From NCBI GenBank assembly GCA_002334985.1, contig DDBY01000133.1:1-10040 (forward strand): a stretch of DNA of 10,040 bases, read 5' to 3'. Both the position numbers and the translations under genes were made by a program. Below are positions 1-6,592 of this stretch, in pieces (within the stretch, counting starts at the first letter, position 1; each line of letters opens with the position of its first letter). Origin of the DNA: Micavibrio sp. UBA2020. Its GTDB lineage: Bacteria; Pseudomonadota; Alphaproteobacteria; Micavibrionales; UBA2020. Under the pieces are notes generated by a model that made no database searches, had not been told where the DNA came from, and saw only the letters and a list, made by a program, of their open reading frames with translations.

Positions 1-114
1 CTGCATCAGCTCCACGCCGTTATTAACGGCGCCGACCGGACTGACAAGGTCGTGGCAAATACGCGAGGCAATCAGTTCAGTCACGCGCGGATGCAGTGTC
101 AGGTTCTCGTTCAT
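1..114 (-). CDS. chpT: Histidine phosphotransferase ChpT, N-terminal 38 residues only (cut by window edge)
   Basis: ChpT passes phosphate from the hybrid kinase CckA to CtrA and CpdR in the alphaproteobacterial cell-cycle relay. The visible residues, starting MNENLTLHPRVTELIASRIC, continue with HDLVSPVGAVNNGVEL, which is the H-box. His21 in the sequence ICHDL is the phospho-accepting residue, followed by the family's (I/V)GA-xx-NG-x-EL pattern. The start is the ATG at 112-114. It has a strong Shine-Dalgarno sequence, GGGGAGAGGG, seven bases upstream on the minus strand (122-131). The gene lies 40 bases downstream of the phosphohexomutase in the same direction with no terminator between, so co-transcription is likely. 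About 80% of the protein, including the C-terminal pseudo-ATPase domain, lies outside the window. The H-box makes the family assignment firm. Confidence 0.88.
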   Translation of the reverse strand, partial: MNENLTLHPRVTELIASRICHDLVSPVGAVNNGVELMQ

Positions 115-154
115 ATTTATACCCTCTCCCCTTCAGGTTTTTTTTGTCCGGATA

Positions 155-1570
155 TTAAAACGGCGATGCGATGCCGCTTTGCGCCAGCTCGGATACCAGC
201 TGCGCTTTCAGCTTTTCAAGTCCTTCGGCATTGAATCCTTCGGCGCGCACGGTCAGCACGTCTTCGGTGTTCGAAGCACGCATCAACCACCAGCCGTCCG
301 GCGTCGTCACGCGCACGCCGTCGATGTCGTTAATCGACACATCGGCGGCGTTTTCCGCGCGCAGGCGCGCAAGAATTTCCGGCGCGATTTTGAATTTACG
401 CTCCGCCGGAACGTGAAAACGCACTTCGGGCGTGTTTTGCATCTTCGGCAGATGCGCGACAAGAGCGGAGAGCGGTTTTGCGCTGCGGCTCAGAATATCC
501 AAAAGGCGCACGGCGCAATAAGGGCCGTCGTCAAAGCCGTAATACTTATCGGCAAAGCAGATATGCCCAGCCAGTTCGCCCGCGAGAGGGGATTTCAGCT
601 CTAGCGCACGCGCCTTGATGAGCGAGTGCCCCGTGTTCCACATCACAGGCTTGCCGCCCAGACGTTCGATTTCATCAAACAGCACGCGGCTGCATTTGAC
701 ATCCGCGATCACATGCGCGCCCGGATGGGTTTTCAAAACCTCCGCCGCGTAAACGGCCATGATGATGTCCGCCCAGAGAATATTCCCGTCGGCATCCACC
801 GCGCCCACGCGGTCGCCGTCGCCGTCAAAACCGATACCGATGTCGCAGCCATTATCGCGCACGGATTTTTGTAAATCGACAAGGTTTTTGGCCACCGTCG
901 GGTCGGGATGGTGGTTGGGGAACGTGCCGTCGATGTCATCGAACAGCAGCACATGCTTGCCCGGCAATTTTTTGACGAGCCGGCGGATAATTTCGCCCGT
1001 GGCGCCATTGCCGCAATCCCATGCAACGCTCAGGTCGCGCGTGCCGTGATAATCCGCCATCATGCGCGCGACATAGGCATCCTGCACATCGGCCTGCGTA
1101 ATATGGCCTGCGCCGGATTCAAAATCGCCCGCGGCGGCAAGCTTGCCGATTTCCTGTACCATCGCGCCGTAAAACGGCCCCGACTGATACGCCATTTTGA
1201 TACCGTTATAGCTGAGCGGACTGTGAGAGCCCGTGACAACGACCGCCGCATCCATACCGCGGGTTTTCATGGCGAAATAGACCATCGGCGTCGGTCCCAT
1301 GCCGATGTTTTCAACATCCAGACCGCAATCCGTTAAACCGCGCATAACGTTCGCAGAAAACGCAGGTGAGCTTTCGCGCCCGTCATAACCGACCACGACT
1401 TTTTTCCCGCCGCGGCGCTTCACCATGGTGCCAAAAGCACGACCGATAAAATAACAATCTTCCTCGCGCAGCGTATCGCCCACCGTGCCGCGAATATCGT
1501 ATTCACGCAGAATGCCCGGATGGATGACATGGGTTTGTTTTTGCGCGGCGCGCGCGGTGTCTGCGGTCAT
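155..1570 (-). CDS. Phosphomannomutase/phosphoglucomutase (alpha-D-phosphohexomutase family)
   Basis: This 471-residue enzyme interconverts hexose 1- and 6-phosphates in the cytoplasm, supplying mannose-1-P or glucose-1-P for surface polysaccharide synthesis. All four family signatures are visible. The phosphoserine loop is VVTGSHSP with Ser115 as catalytic residue. The Mg-binding loop is GFDGDGDR, with Asp249, Asp251 and Asp253. The sugar-specificity loop GELAGH is at 331-336, and the phosphate-binding loop RASNTED at 431-437. The length is normal for the AlgC/ManB type. The loop has Ser117 where many members have Asn (TASHNP or TGSHNP). The ATG start is preceded by AAAGGTGA two bases upstream. 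That is close for a Shine-Dalgarno sequence, but the protein then begins about 20 residues before the conserved REYDIRG at 22-28, as in relatives. It is followed by chpT 40 bases later. Whether it prefers mannose, glucose or glucosamine phosphates cannot be read from sequence alone. Confidence 0.93.
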   Translation of the reverse strand: MTADTARAAQKQTHVIHPGILREYDIRGTVGDTLREEDCYFIGRAFGTMVKRRGGKKVVVGYDGRESSPAFSANVMRGLTDCGLDVENIGMGPTPMVYFAMKTRGMDAAVVVTGSHSPLSYNGIKMAYQSGPFYGAMVQEIGKLAAAGDFESGAGHITQADVQDAYVARMMADYHGTRDLSVAWDCGNGATGEIIRRLVKKLPGKHVLLFDDIDGTFPNHHPDPTVAKNLVDLQKSVRDNGCDIGIGFDGDGDRVGAVDADGNILWADIIMAVYAAEVLKTHPGAHVIADVKCSRVLFDEIERLGGKPVMWNTGHSLIKARALELKSPLAGELAGHICFADKYYGFDDGPYCAVRLLDILSRSAKPLSALVAHLPKMQNTPEVRFHVPAERKFKIAPEILARLRAENAADVSINDIDGVRVTTPDGWWLMRASNTEDVLTVRAEGFNAEGLEKLKAQLVSELAQSGIASPF

Positions 1571-1686
1571 GCGTCACCTTTTTTCATAAATTTTTTAAGG
1601 TTTTTGTCCGCCTGTATTATCGCCGCCCCTGCCCAAAGCACAAGGCGAAAGGCGCGCAAAGCCGCCGCCACAACACCACCAATCAA
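1567..1686 (-). CDS. Possible 39-residue small protein overlapping the mutase start
   Basis: An open frame ends in a TGA that overlaps the mutase ATG as ATGA, the arrangement of translationally coupled genes. A TTG at 1684-1686 has AAGG eight bases upstream. From there the product starts LIGGVVAAALRAFRLVLWAG and ends in a Lys-rich tail (KNLKKFMKKGDA), giving a short hydrophobic stretch with two arginines. The frame stays open further upstream, to a TTG at 1753-1755 that would give 62 residues. I recognise no family. Short chance ORFs are common in GC-rich DNA, and a promoter for the mutase may lie within this one, so the call is weak. Confidence 0.2.
   Translation of the reverse strand: MIGGVVAAALRAFRLVLWAGAAIIQADKNLKKFMKKGDA
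1616..1643 (-). promoter_or_regulatory. Candidate sigma70 promoter for the phosphohexomutase-chpT unit
   Basis: On the minus strand a TTGTGC -35 (1638-1643) is followed after 16 bases by a GATAAT -10 (1616-1621). The -10 matches five of six consensus bases, the -35 only three. A start near 1609 would give a leader of about 40 bases before the ATG at 1570. If the small ORF upstream is real, this promoter lies inside it. Confidence 0.35.
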
Positions 1687-1710
1687 CTGAAAAACCTTGT
1701 ATTTTTCATA

Positions 1711-1739
1711 TTGATTTTCCCGCCTGCCCTGCCTAGAAT
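1711..1739 (+). promoter_or_regulatory. Sigma70-type promoter for the 1770-5363 gene run
   Basis: TTGATT (1711-1716, four of six matches to the -35 consensus) and TAGAAT (1734-1739, five of six matches to the -10) are separated by exactly 17 bases. Transcription would start near 1746, leaving a leader of only about 25 bases before the ATG at 1770. It is correctly placed for the three plus-strand genes that follow. Confidence 0.5.
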
Positions 1740-1769
1740 GGCGCATAGCAACCAAACCGGATTCCCATC

Positions 1770-2339
1770 ATGCGCCGCATGACGCCAGACAGCATTCGCG
1801 AAGAATTCAACGCGCAGCAAGACAAGCACGAAAAGCTCTGGTCCGGCAGCGGCCTGACGCAGGCACTTGAAGACCTCAGCCTTGCGCTGCGCGATATTCG
1901 CCAGCAAGGCCATGATGTATCGCTGGAAATGATAAGCACGCCGGCGGAGCAGGTTTTTTCCATGCTGCCGCAAGGAAACGGCATGACAGTGCCCGTCAGC
2001 GGCGTTTTGCGCATCGGCGATATTCATTATTTGCTGAGCATTGCGACGAAACATAATGGCTTTGACTGCCTGAAGCTCTGCGTTTCCGAATTTGATATCC
2101 GTTTTCAGGGTGTTGTCGGCAAAATCAAGGAAAACGATTTCCGGCAGGCGGTGCGCGCGAATATCTATGACCTCAAGGGCGATAGCGACGCGCTGGTGAA
2201 ATTCCAGAAAGAAATCATCCGCCACTGCGCCCGCAACCGGGTCATTGCCGACCACGACCCTGCCGGTACGCTGATGCCCGAAGCGCAAGGCAAAAAACCT
2301 GCTATAAAATCCGCTTTGCAAAAGCCGTCAAAAGGCTAA
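1770..2339 (+). CDS. Conserved-looking hypothetical protein, 189 residues
   Basis: I do not recognise a family. The protein is soluble-looking, with no signal peptide or membrane segment. It opens with a charged helical region (residues 1-65, for example EEFNAQQDKHEKLWSGSGLT). A mixed core follows at about 75-125 with alternating hydrophobics (VSGVLRIGDIHYLLSIATKH, then CLKLCVSEFDIRFQGVVGKI), which looks like a small beta sheet. Another helical stretch follows, and the tail after about 160 is Lys/Pro-rich and probably disordered. The ATG at 1770 has only a weak GGA eight bases upstream; a second ATG at 1779 is equally possible. It is the first gene after a good promoter, and the methyltransferase starts ten bases after its stop, so it is probably in that operon. 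The antisense frame is long but low in quality. Confidence 0.7.
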   Translation: MRRMTPDSIREEFNAQQDKHEKLWSGSGLTQALEDLSLALRDIRQQGHDVSLEMISTPAEQVFSMLPQGNGMTVPVSGVLRIGDIHYLLSIATKHNGFDCLKLCVSEFDIRFQGVVGKIKENDFRQAVRANIYDLKGDSDALVKFQKEIIRHCARNRVIADHDPAGTLMPEAQGKKPAIKSALQKPSKG

Positions 2340-2349
2340 TACTGCGCAC

Positions 2350-3273
2350 ATGAGCGCATTATCTTCCATCACATCCCCTTTTTCCGCCTATCTGGCACCC
2401 GATGGCTTTACCGATGATTTGGTGGCCGAACTGGGGTCGCGTGTGCGCGACGTTTACGACCGTCTGGTCATTGCCGACGGCGCGCCTGCACATGCCGTAT
2501 GGGCAGAAAACATCTGGCGCAATCCGCAGTTCATAGAAATTGAATCCATCGGCGATGCGGCGAAAAAACTACGCGCCATACAACGCAGCTGGGCGAATTA
2601 TGCGTTTGATTTCCACCGCCGCAGCCGCCTTATCACAGAAAAGCTGCCGCATATATCGGGCAAGCCGCTGGTGTTTGGCAAACCGCTGCCGACCTCACCG
2701 CTCGGTTCGTGGACACTGATAGACGACAATCTGATGCTGGCGGCATCGGATTGCTCAAGCCCTGTGCCGAACGGCGCTTTTATTTTCGAAGAGAACAAGG
2801 AAGAGCCGCCGAACCGCGCCTATCTGAAACTCTGGGAATCTCTCACACGTTTGCCCCGCATGCCGCAGGCGGGCGAAACCTGCCTTGACCTCGGCGCCTG
2901 CCCGGGCGGCTGGACATGGGTTTTGCAAAAACTTGGCGCGACGGTTATCAGCGTTGATAAAGCGCCGCTCGCCCCGCATATCGCGGCGCTGCCGAATGTG
3001 AAGTATATGGAGCAAAGCGCCTTCGCGCTGAAACCTGCCGACATCGGGCAGGTGGATTGGCTGTTTTCAGACATTATTTGCTACCCTGAACGCCTGCTGC
3101 GGCTGGTTTCGGAGTGGAAAGCATCCGGCCTTGTTAAAAATTTCGTCTGCACCATCAAATTTCAGGGCGAAACGGATTTCAAAACGACAGAATCTTTCCT
3201 TGAAATCGCTGGTTCTACCGCGTTCCACCTTTATAATAACAAGCACGAAATCACCTGGGTTTGTCTGGAGTAA
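2350..3273 (+). CDS. RlmM-like FtsJ-fold rRNA 2'-O-methyltransferase
   Basis: This is a 307-residue SAM-dependent methyltransferase of the RrmJ/FtsJ fold. It most resembles RlmM, which 2'-O-methylates C2498 of 23S rRNA. The SAM-binding motif I is LDLGACPGGWTWVLQ at 179-193, followed by the acidic end of strand 2 in SVDKAPL (201-207). The K-D-K-E catalytic set of 2'-O-methyltransferases can be placed at Lys160 (NRAYLKLWE), Asp241 (DWLFSDI), Lys270 (VCTIKFQG) and Glu300 (NNKHEITW). These segments match RlmM in order. The N-terminal 150 residues would correspond to RlmM's THUMP-like RNA-binding part, but the protein is about 60 residues shorter than the E. coli enzyme. The Shine-Dalgarno sequence is weak (AAAGG 14 bases upstream). 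The aminopeptidase gene follows after five bases. The methyltransferase class is near certain; the exact target base is inferred. Confidence 0.85.
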   Translation: MSALSSITSPFSAYLAPDGFTDDLVAELGSRVRDVYDRLVIADGAPAHAVWAENIWRNPQFIEIESIGDAAKKLRAIQRSWANYAFDFHRRSRLITEKLPHISGKPLVFGKPLPTSPLGSWTLIDDNLMLAASDCSSPVPNGAFIFEENKEEPPNRAYLKLWESLTRLPRMPQAGETCLDLGACPGGWTWVLQKLGATVISVDKAPLAPHIAALPNVKYMEQSAFALKPADIGQVDWLFSDIICYPERLLRLVSEWKASGLVKNFVCTIKFQGETDFKTTESFLEIAGSTAFHLYNNKHEITWVCLE

Positions 3274-3278
3274 AGCGC

Positions 3279-5363
3279 ATGTCCTACAAAGGCGACGGGC
3301 ACTTGGAAAAACTGCTGTCTGCGGCGGGCGAAACCCGCAGCATGGACGTTATCAAAAGAATCCTCTCCGGCATCAATGCCGCGCCCGATGATTTGGGTGA
3401 GCCCACGCGCTGGCTGAAACTTTTCAAAACCGGCGGCGATGCCGAAACGGCGGAGCAGCTGGCCGCACTAAAATCCGCGCTTAAAACAGAAGAGCGCGAC
3501 GGCGAAGAACGCCTCGCCGCTTTGCGCGCCGAAATGAAAAAACGCGGTGTCGATGGTTTTTTCATTCCCCGTGCCGATGAATTTCAAGGTGAATATGTGC
3601 CCGCGCGTGCGGAGCGTCTGGCATGGATTACCGGCTTTACCGGCTCCGCCGGCTATGCCGTTGCGTTGAATGACAAGGCCGCGTTTTTCACCGATGGACG
3701 CTATACCCTGCAAGCGCAGGCGCAGGTCGATAAAAAAGATTTCGAAATTTGCAGCCTGTCTGAAAACCAGCGCCCCTTCCCGACCATGACGCCGGTTGAA
3801 TGGATTGAGAAAAACCTGCCCAAGGGCGCGCGTTTCGGTATCGACCCGTGGGTGCATACGCCGAACGACGTCAAAAAAATCCGTGACGCGGTGGAGCGTG
3901 CCGGCGGCACTTTGGTACTGCTCGACAGCAACCCGCTGGACGCCGCATGGACGGCGCAGCCGCCCGCCCCGCTTGCGCCTGTTGTGCCGCACCCGCTGAA
4001 ATATGCGGGCAAAGCGTCGGACGTGAAGCGGCAGGAGCTTTCCGCCGCCCTCGCCGCCGATAACGTCGATGCGCTGGCCATTACCCTGCCCGAAGAGATT
4101 TGCTGGCTGCTCAATATCCGCGGCGGCGATGTGCCCTGCACGCCCTTCGCGCTTTCTTATGCCGTCGCGCACAAGGACGGCAGTGTGGACTGGTTTATCG
4201 ATGCGGACAAAGTCACCGACGACACCCGCAGCTGGGTTGGCGCAGATGTACGTTTCCACCCGCTGGCCGATTTTGCCACGCATATCGAAACGCTGGCCAA
4301 GGCAGGCAAGAATATCTGGATAGACCCCGCCGCCGCGCCCGCCAAAATCGATGCAGTCATCAAAGACGCAGGCGCAGAGCCGCATACGGCGCGCAGCCCC
4401 CTGCAATTGATGAAAGCAAAGAAAAACAGCGTCGAGATTGAGGGCGCCATCAACGCCCATATCCGCGACGGCGTTGCTGTTGTGCGTTTTCTCGCCGCGC
4501 TGTCCGAACAGGGCGCCGCCGCGAAGCATGACGAGCTTTCCGCAACGCAGCTTTTGCAGGACATTCGCGCGGAAGGCGAAAATTTCCGCGGCCTCAGCTT
4601 CGACACCATTTCCGGCGCGGGCGGCAACGGCGCGATTGTGCATTACCGCTCCAGCGAGGAAACAAACCAGCCCCTGCTTTCCGGCCCTGTTTATCTGGTC
4701 GACAGCGGCGCGCAGTATCTGGACGGTACCACCGACATTACCCGCACCATCGCCGTCGATACCCCGTCGCAGGAAATGAAAGAGAACTTCACCCGCGTGC
4801 TGAAAGGCCATATCGCAGTTGCCATGTCCGTCTTCCCCGAAGGCACGACGGGCGACAAACTGGATGTAAAGGCGCGCGCCGCGCTCAAGGAAGTCGGGCT
4901 CGATTTCGCGCATGGCACCGGCCACGGCGTCGGCAGTTATTTGTCGGTGCACGAAGGCCCCTGCGGCATTTCCCCGCGCGCGACAGCCGTACCGCTGGAG
5001 CCCGGGATGATTATTTCCAACGAACCCGGATATTATAAAACAGGCGAATACGGCATCCGCATCGAAACGCTGGTAACCGTGATTGACACCGGCAATGTGG
5101 ATGAAAACGGCAAGAAACTGCTGGGCTTTAAAACCCTCACCCTCGCCCCTGTTGACCGGAACCTGATTGAACCCGCCCTGATGAGCGATGACGAGCTGAA
5201 ATGGCTCAACGATTATCACACGCATGTGGCGCATACATTGCTGCCGCTGGTCGAAAAGGTGGACGCGAAAGCGGCCGATTTCCTCAAAAAATCGACGGCG
5301 CCCATTCACAAACCGGCGGCGCCTTCGGCTAAATCCGCAAAAATAAACGGATTTTTCTTGTAA
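3279..5363 (+). CDS. Xaa-Pro aminopeptidase (aminopeptidase P, M24B family, long form)
   Basis: The enzyme removes an N-terminal residue that precedes proline and needs two divalent metal ions. I start it at the ATG at 3279, which has GGAG eight bases upstream, giving 694 residues; a TTG at 3261 in the same frame overlaps the previous gene and is less likely. The layout matches the long form: two creatinase-like N-terminal domains (about 75-225 and 245-375) and a pita-bread catalytic domain (about 380-620). Metal ligands are visible at Asp475 (VDSG), Asp486 (TTDITR), His549 (GTGHGVG), Glu582 (NEPG) and Glu596 (RIET), with His455 (IVHYR) and His558 (SVHEG) as the family's proton-shuttle histidines. 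There is no signal peptide, so it is cytoplasmic. Unusual parts are about 75 extra N-terminal residues and a Lys/Ala/Pro-rich tail after 660. It is likely co-transcribed with the methyltransferase. Confidence 0.95.
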   Translation: MSYKGDGHLEKLLSAAGETRSMDVIKRILSGINAAPDDLGEPTRWLKLFKTGGDAETAEQLAALKSALKTEERDGEERLAALRAEMKKRGVDGFFIPRADEFQGEYVPARAERLAWITGFTGSAGYAVALNDKAAFFTDGRYTLQAQAQVDKKDFEICSLSENQRPFPTMTPVEWIEKNLPKGARFGIDPWVHTPNDVKKIRDAVERAGGTLVLLDSNPLDAAWTAQPPAPLAPVVPHPLKYAGKASDVKRQELSAALAADNVDALAITLPEEICWLLNIRGGDVPCTPFALSYAVAHKDGSVDWFIDADKVTDDTRSWVGADVRFHPLADFATHIETLAKAGKNIWIDPAAAPAKIDAVIKDAGAEPHTARSPLQLMKAKKNSVEIEGAINAHIRDGVAVVRFLAALSEQGAAAKHDELSATQLLQDIRAEGENFRGLSFDTISGAGGNGAIVHYRSSEETNQPLLSGPVYLVDSGAQYLDGTTDITRTIAVDTPSQEMKENFTRVLKGHIAVAMSVFPEGTTGDKLDVKARAALKEVGLDFAHGTGHGVGSYLSVHEGPCGISPRATAVPLEPGMIISNEPGYYKTGEYGIRIETLVTVIDTGNVDENGKKLLGFKTLTLAPVDRNLIEPALMSDDELKWLNDYHTHVAHTLLPLVEKVDAKAADFLKKSTAPIHKPAAPSAKSAKINGFFL

Positions 5364-5371
5364 GCGGCAGG

Positions 5372-5400
5372 TTGACCCCTTGGCTTAAATTTGCCATATT
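5372..5400 (+). promoter_or_regulatory. Candidate promoter for the ankyrin-repeat gene
   Basis: TTGACC (5372-5377, five of six matches) is followed after 17 bases by CATATT (5395-5400, four of six). It begins nine bases after the aminopeptidase stop, and the predicted start near 5407 leaves a 33-base leader. No terminator separates the two genes, so read-through is also possible. Confidence 0.42.
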
Positions 5401-5439
5401 TTTGCAGTTTCGAAATATTCACAATCCACGGAAACTGCG

Positions 5440-6576
5440 ATGGCAATGTTCCATTCCCGCAAAAAACTGCTGCGTGCCGTCAAGGACGGCGACGAAGCGC
5501 TGGTGCGCGAATATCTGGGCAATAGCGAGCGCCGTGCCGAATGGCTCGGCGCGCTGGGCGATTCAGACATAACCGCGCTTCACACCGCAACCGAAAACCG
5601 CCGCCTTTCCATCATGCAGCTGTTGATTGACGCGGGCGCGGATGTGAATGCCCGCACGCGCAGCGGACGCACGCCCTTGATGCTGGCCGCCAAACACAGC
5701 ACGGCCGATGCCGCCCTGTTGCTGGCGGATAACCATGCAGACCTGCATGCGAAGGATAATGACGGGATGTCCCCGCTTGGCCACGCTGTATATCACCAAA
5801 AACCCGATGTCGCCGCCAACCTGCTGGCGCGCGGCGTCAATCCGGAAGACGGTTTTTGTTTTATGCGCGCCTGTTCCAACCGCGATGTCAAAATGATTGC
5901 GCTGCTTATCGCGCACGGCGCAGATACCAAAGTTGTATATGGCAGCTATCACCAGCACCCCGTACATATCCTCGCGCAGCACGGCTGCGTCGAGGGTTTC
6001 AACCTGATAGTAGCCGCAAACGGCATTGCCGATATAGACGCACGCCAATCGAACGACGGCAATACGGCGCTGCATCTGGCCGCCCTCGGCGGGCATGTCG
6101 GCATGGTGGAAGCTTTGCTGAAAGCCGGCGCCAGCACGCAGCTTGACAACAACGAAGGCCTGACGGCAGAAGCCGCCGCGATGAAAAGAGACAAGCAGCA
6201 AACCGCGCGCGTCATCCGCGGCCACAGCGACGAGCAAAAAGCCCCCGCGTCCGCACCTGCACGCCTTGTCGCCAATGACAATGGCGATGACGAGGTCTGG
6301 CTGCGTATCGGCGCGCATACGGTTGCACAGATACAAACCATCGCCCCCCTGCACCGCCGCATCACACATGTGTTTAATTTTGAAAGCCGCGAGCGGACAG
6401 TGATTTCAGAAAACCTGAACACAGGCGCCGAAACCACCCTGCCCCCGCAGGATTTCGACGCCGTTTCCTCTGCCGCTATCGAAGCGGCGCGCAGCGCCCT
6501 GCAAAAACTGGGCGGCGAGGAGCCAACGCGCCTGCCGGGCAAACCTGTGCTCAAGGCACAAAACACGCCGAAATAA
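5440..6576 (+). CDS. Ankyrin-repeat protein with an unassigned C-terminal domain
   Basis: This is a 378-residue soluble protein without a signal peptide. Ankyrin repeats run from about 10 to 245. The clearest units are ITALHTATENRRLSIMQLLI (44-63) ending in DAGADVNAR, RTPLMLAAKHSTADAALLLA (77-96), SPLGHAVYHQKPDVAANLLA (111-130), and NTALHLAALGGHVGMVEALL (208-227); weaker units lie between. Such repeats mediate protein binding and do not themselves indicate a catalytic role. A Pro/Ala-rich linker (265-280) leads to a compact domain at about 283-355 with VWLRIGAHTVAQIQ, HVFNFESRERTVISENL and TGAETTLPPQDFD. I cannot name this domain. The start is ATG 5440, with GGAAA five bases upstream; ATG 5446 is an alternative. 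The gene converges with the kinase gene 16 bases away and no terminator is visible between them. The binding partner is unknown. Confidence 0.88.
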   Translation: MAMFHSRKKLLRAVKDGDEALVREYLGNSERRAEWLGALGDSDITALHTATENRRLSIMQLLIDAGADVNARTRSGRTPLMLAAKHSTADAALLLADNHADLHAKDNDGMSPLGHAVYHQKPDVAANLLARGVNPEDGFCFMRACSNRDVKMIALLIAHGADTKVVYGSYHQHPVHILAQHGCVEGFNLIVAANGIADIDARQSNDGNTALHLAALGGHVGMVEALLKAGASTQLDNNEGLTAEAAAMKRDKQQTARVIRGHSDEQKAPASAPARLVANDNGDDEVWLRIGAHTVAQIQTIAPLHRRITHVFNFESRERTVISENLNTGAETTLPPQDFDAVSSAAIEAARSALQKLGGEEPTRLPGKPVLKAQNTPK

Positions 6577-6592
6577 TATTCTCAGGAATAAA

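Noticed and set aside
131..145. T-rich run after the mutase stop as a terminator
   Set aside because: The T run is on the plus strand, while the genes read on the minus strand. There is no GC stem beside it, so it does not separate the mutase from chpT.
1683..2321. A 212-residue open frame on the minus strand
   Set aside because: It is antisense to the 189-residue plus-strand gene, which has a 17-base-spaced promoter and a natural operon position. The minus reading has a shadow-like composition.
3468..5309. A 613-residue open frame on the minus strand
   Set aside because: It lies entirely antisense to the aminopeptidase, whose metal ligands and domain order are intact. Its translation has no recognisable motif and the odd His/Arg/Gly/Val mix typical of a GC-driven shadow frame.
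5563..6369. A 268-residue open frame on the minus strand
   Set aside because: It is antisense to clear ankyrin repeats and has no family features.
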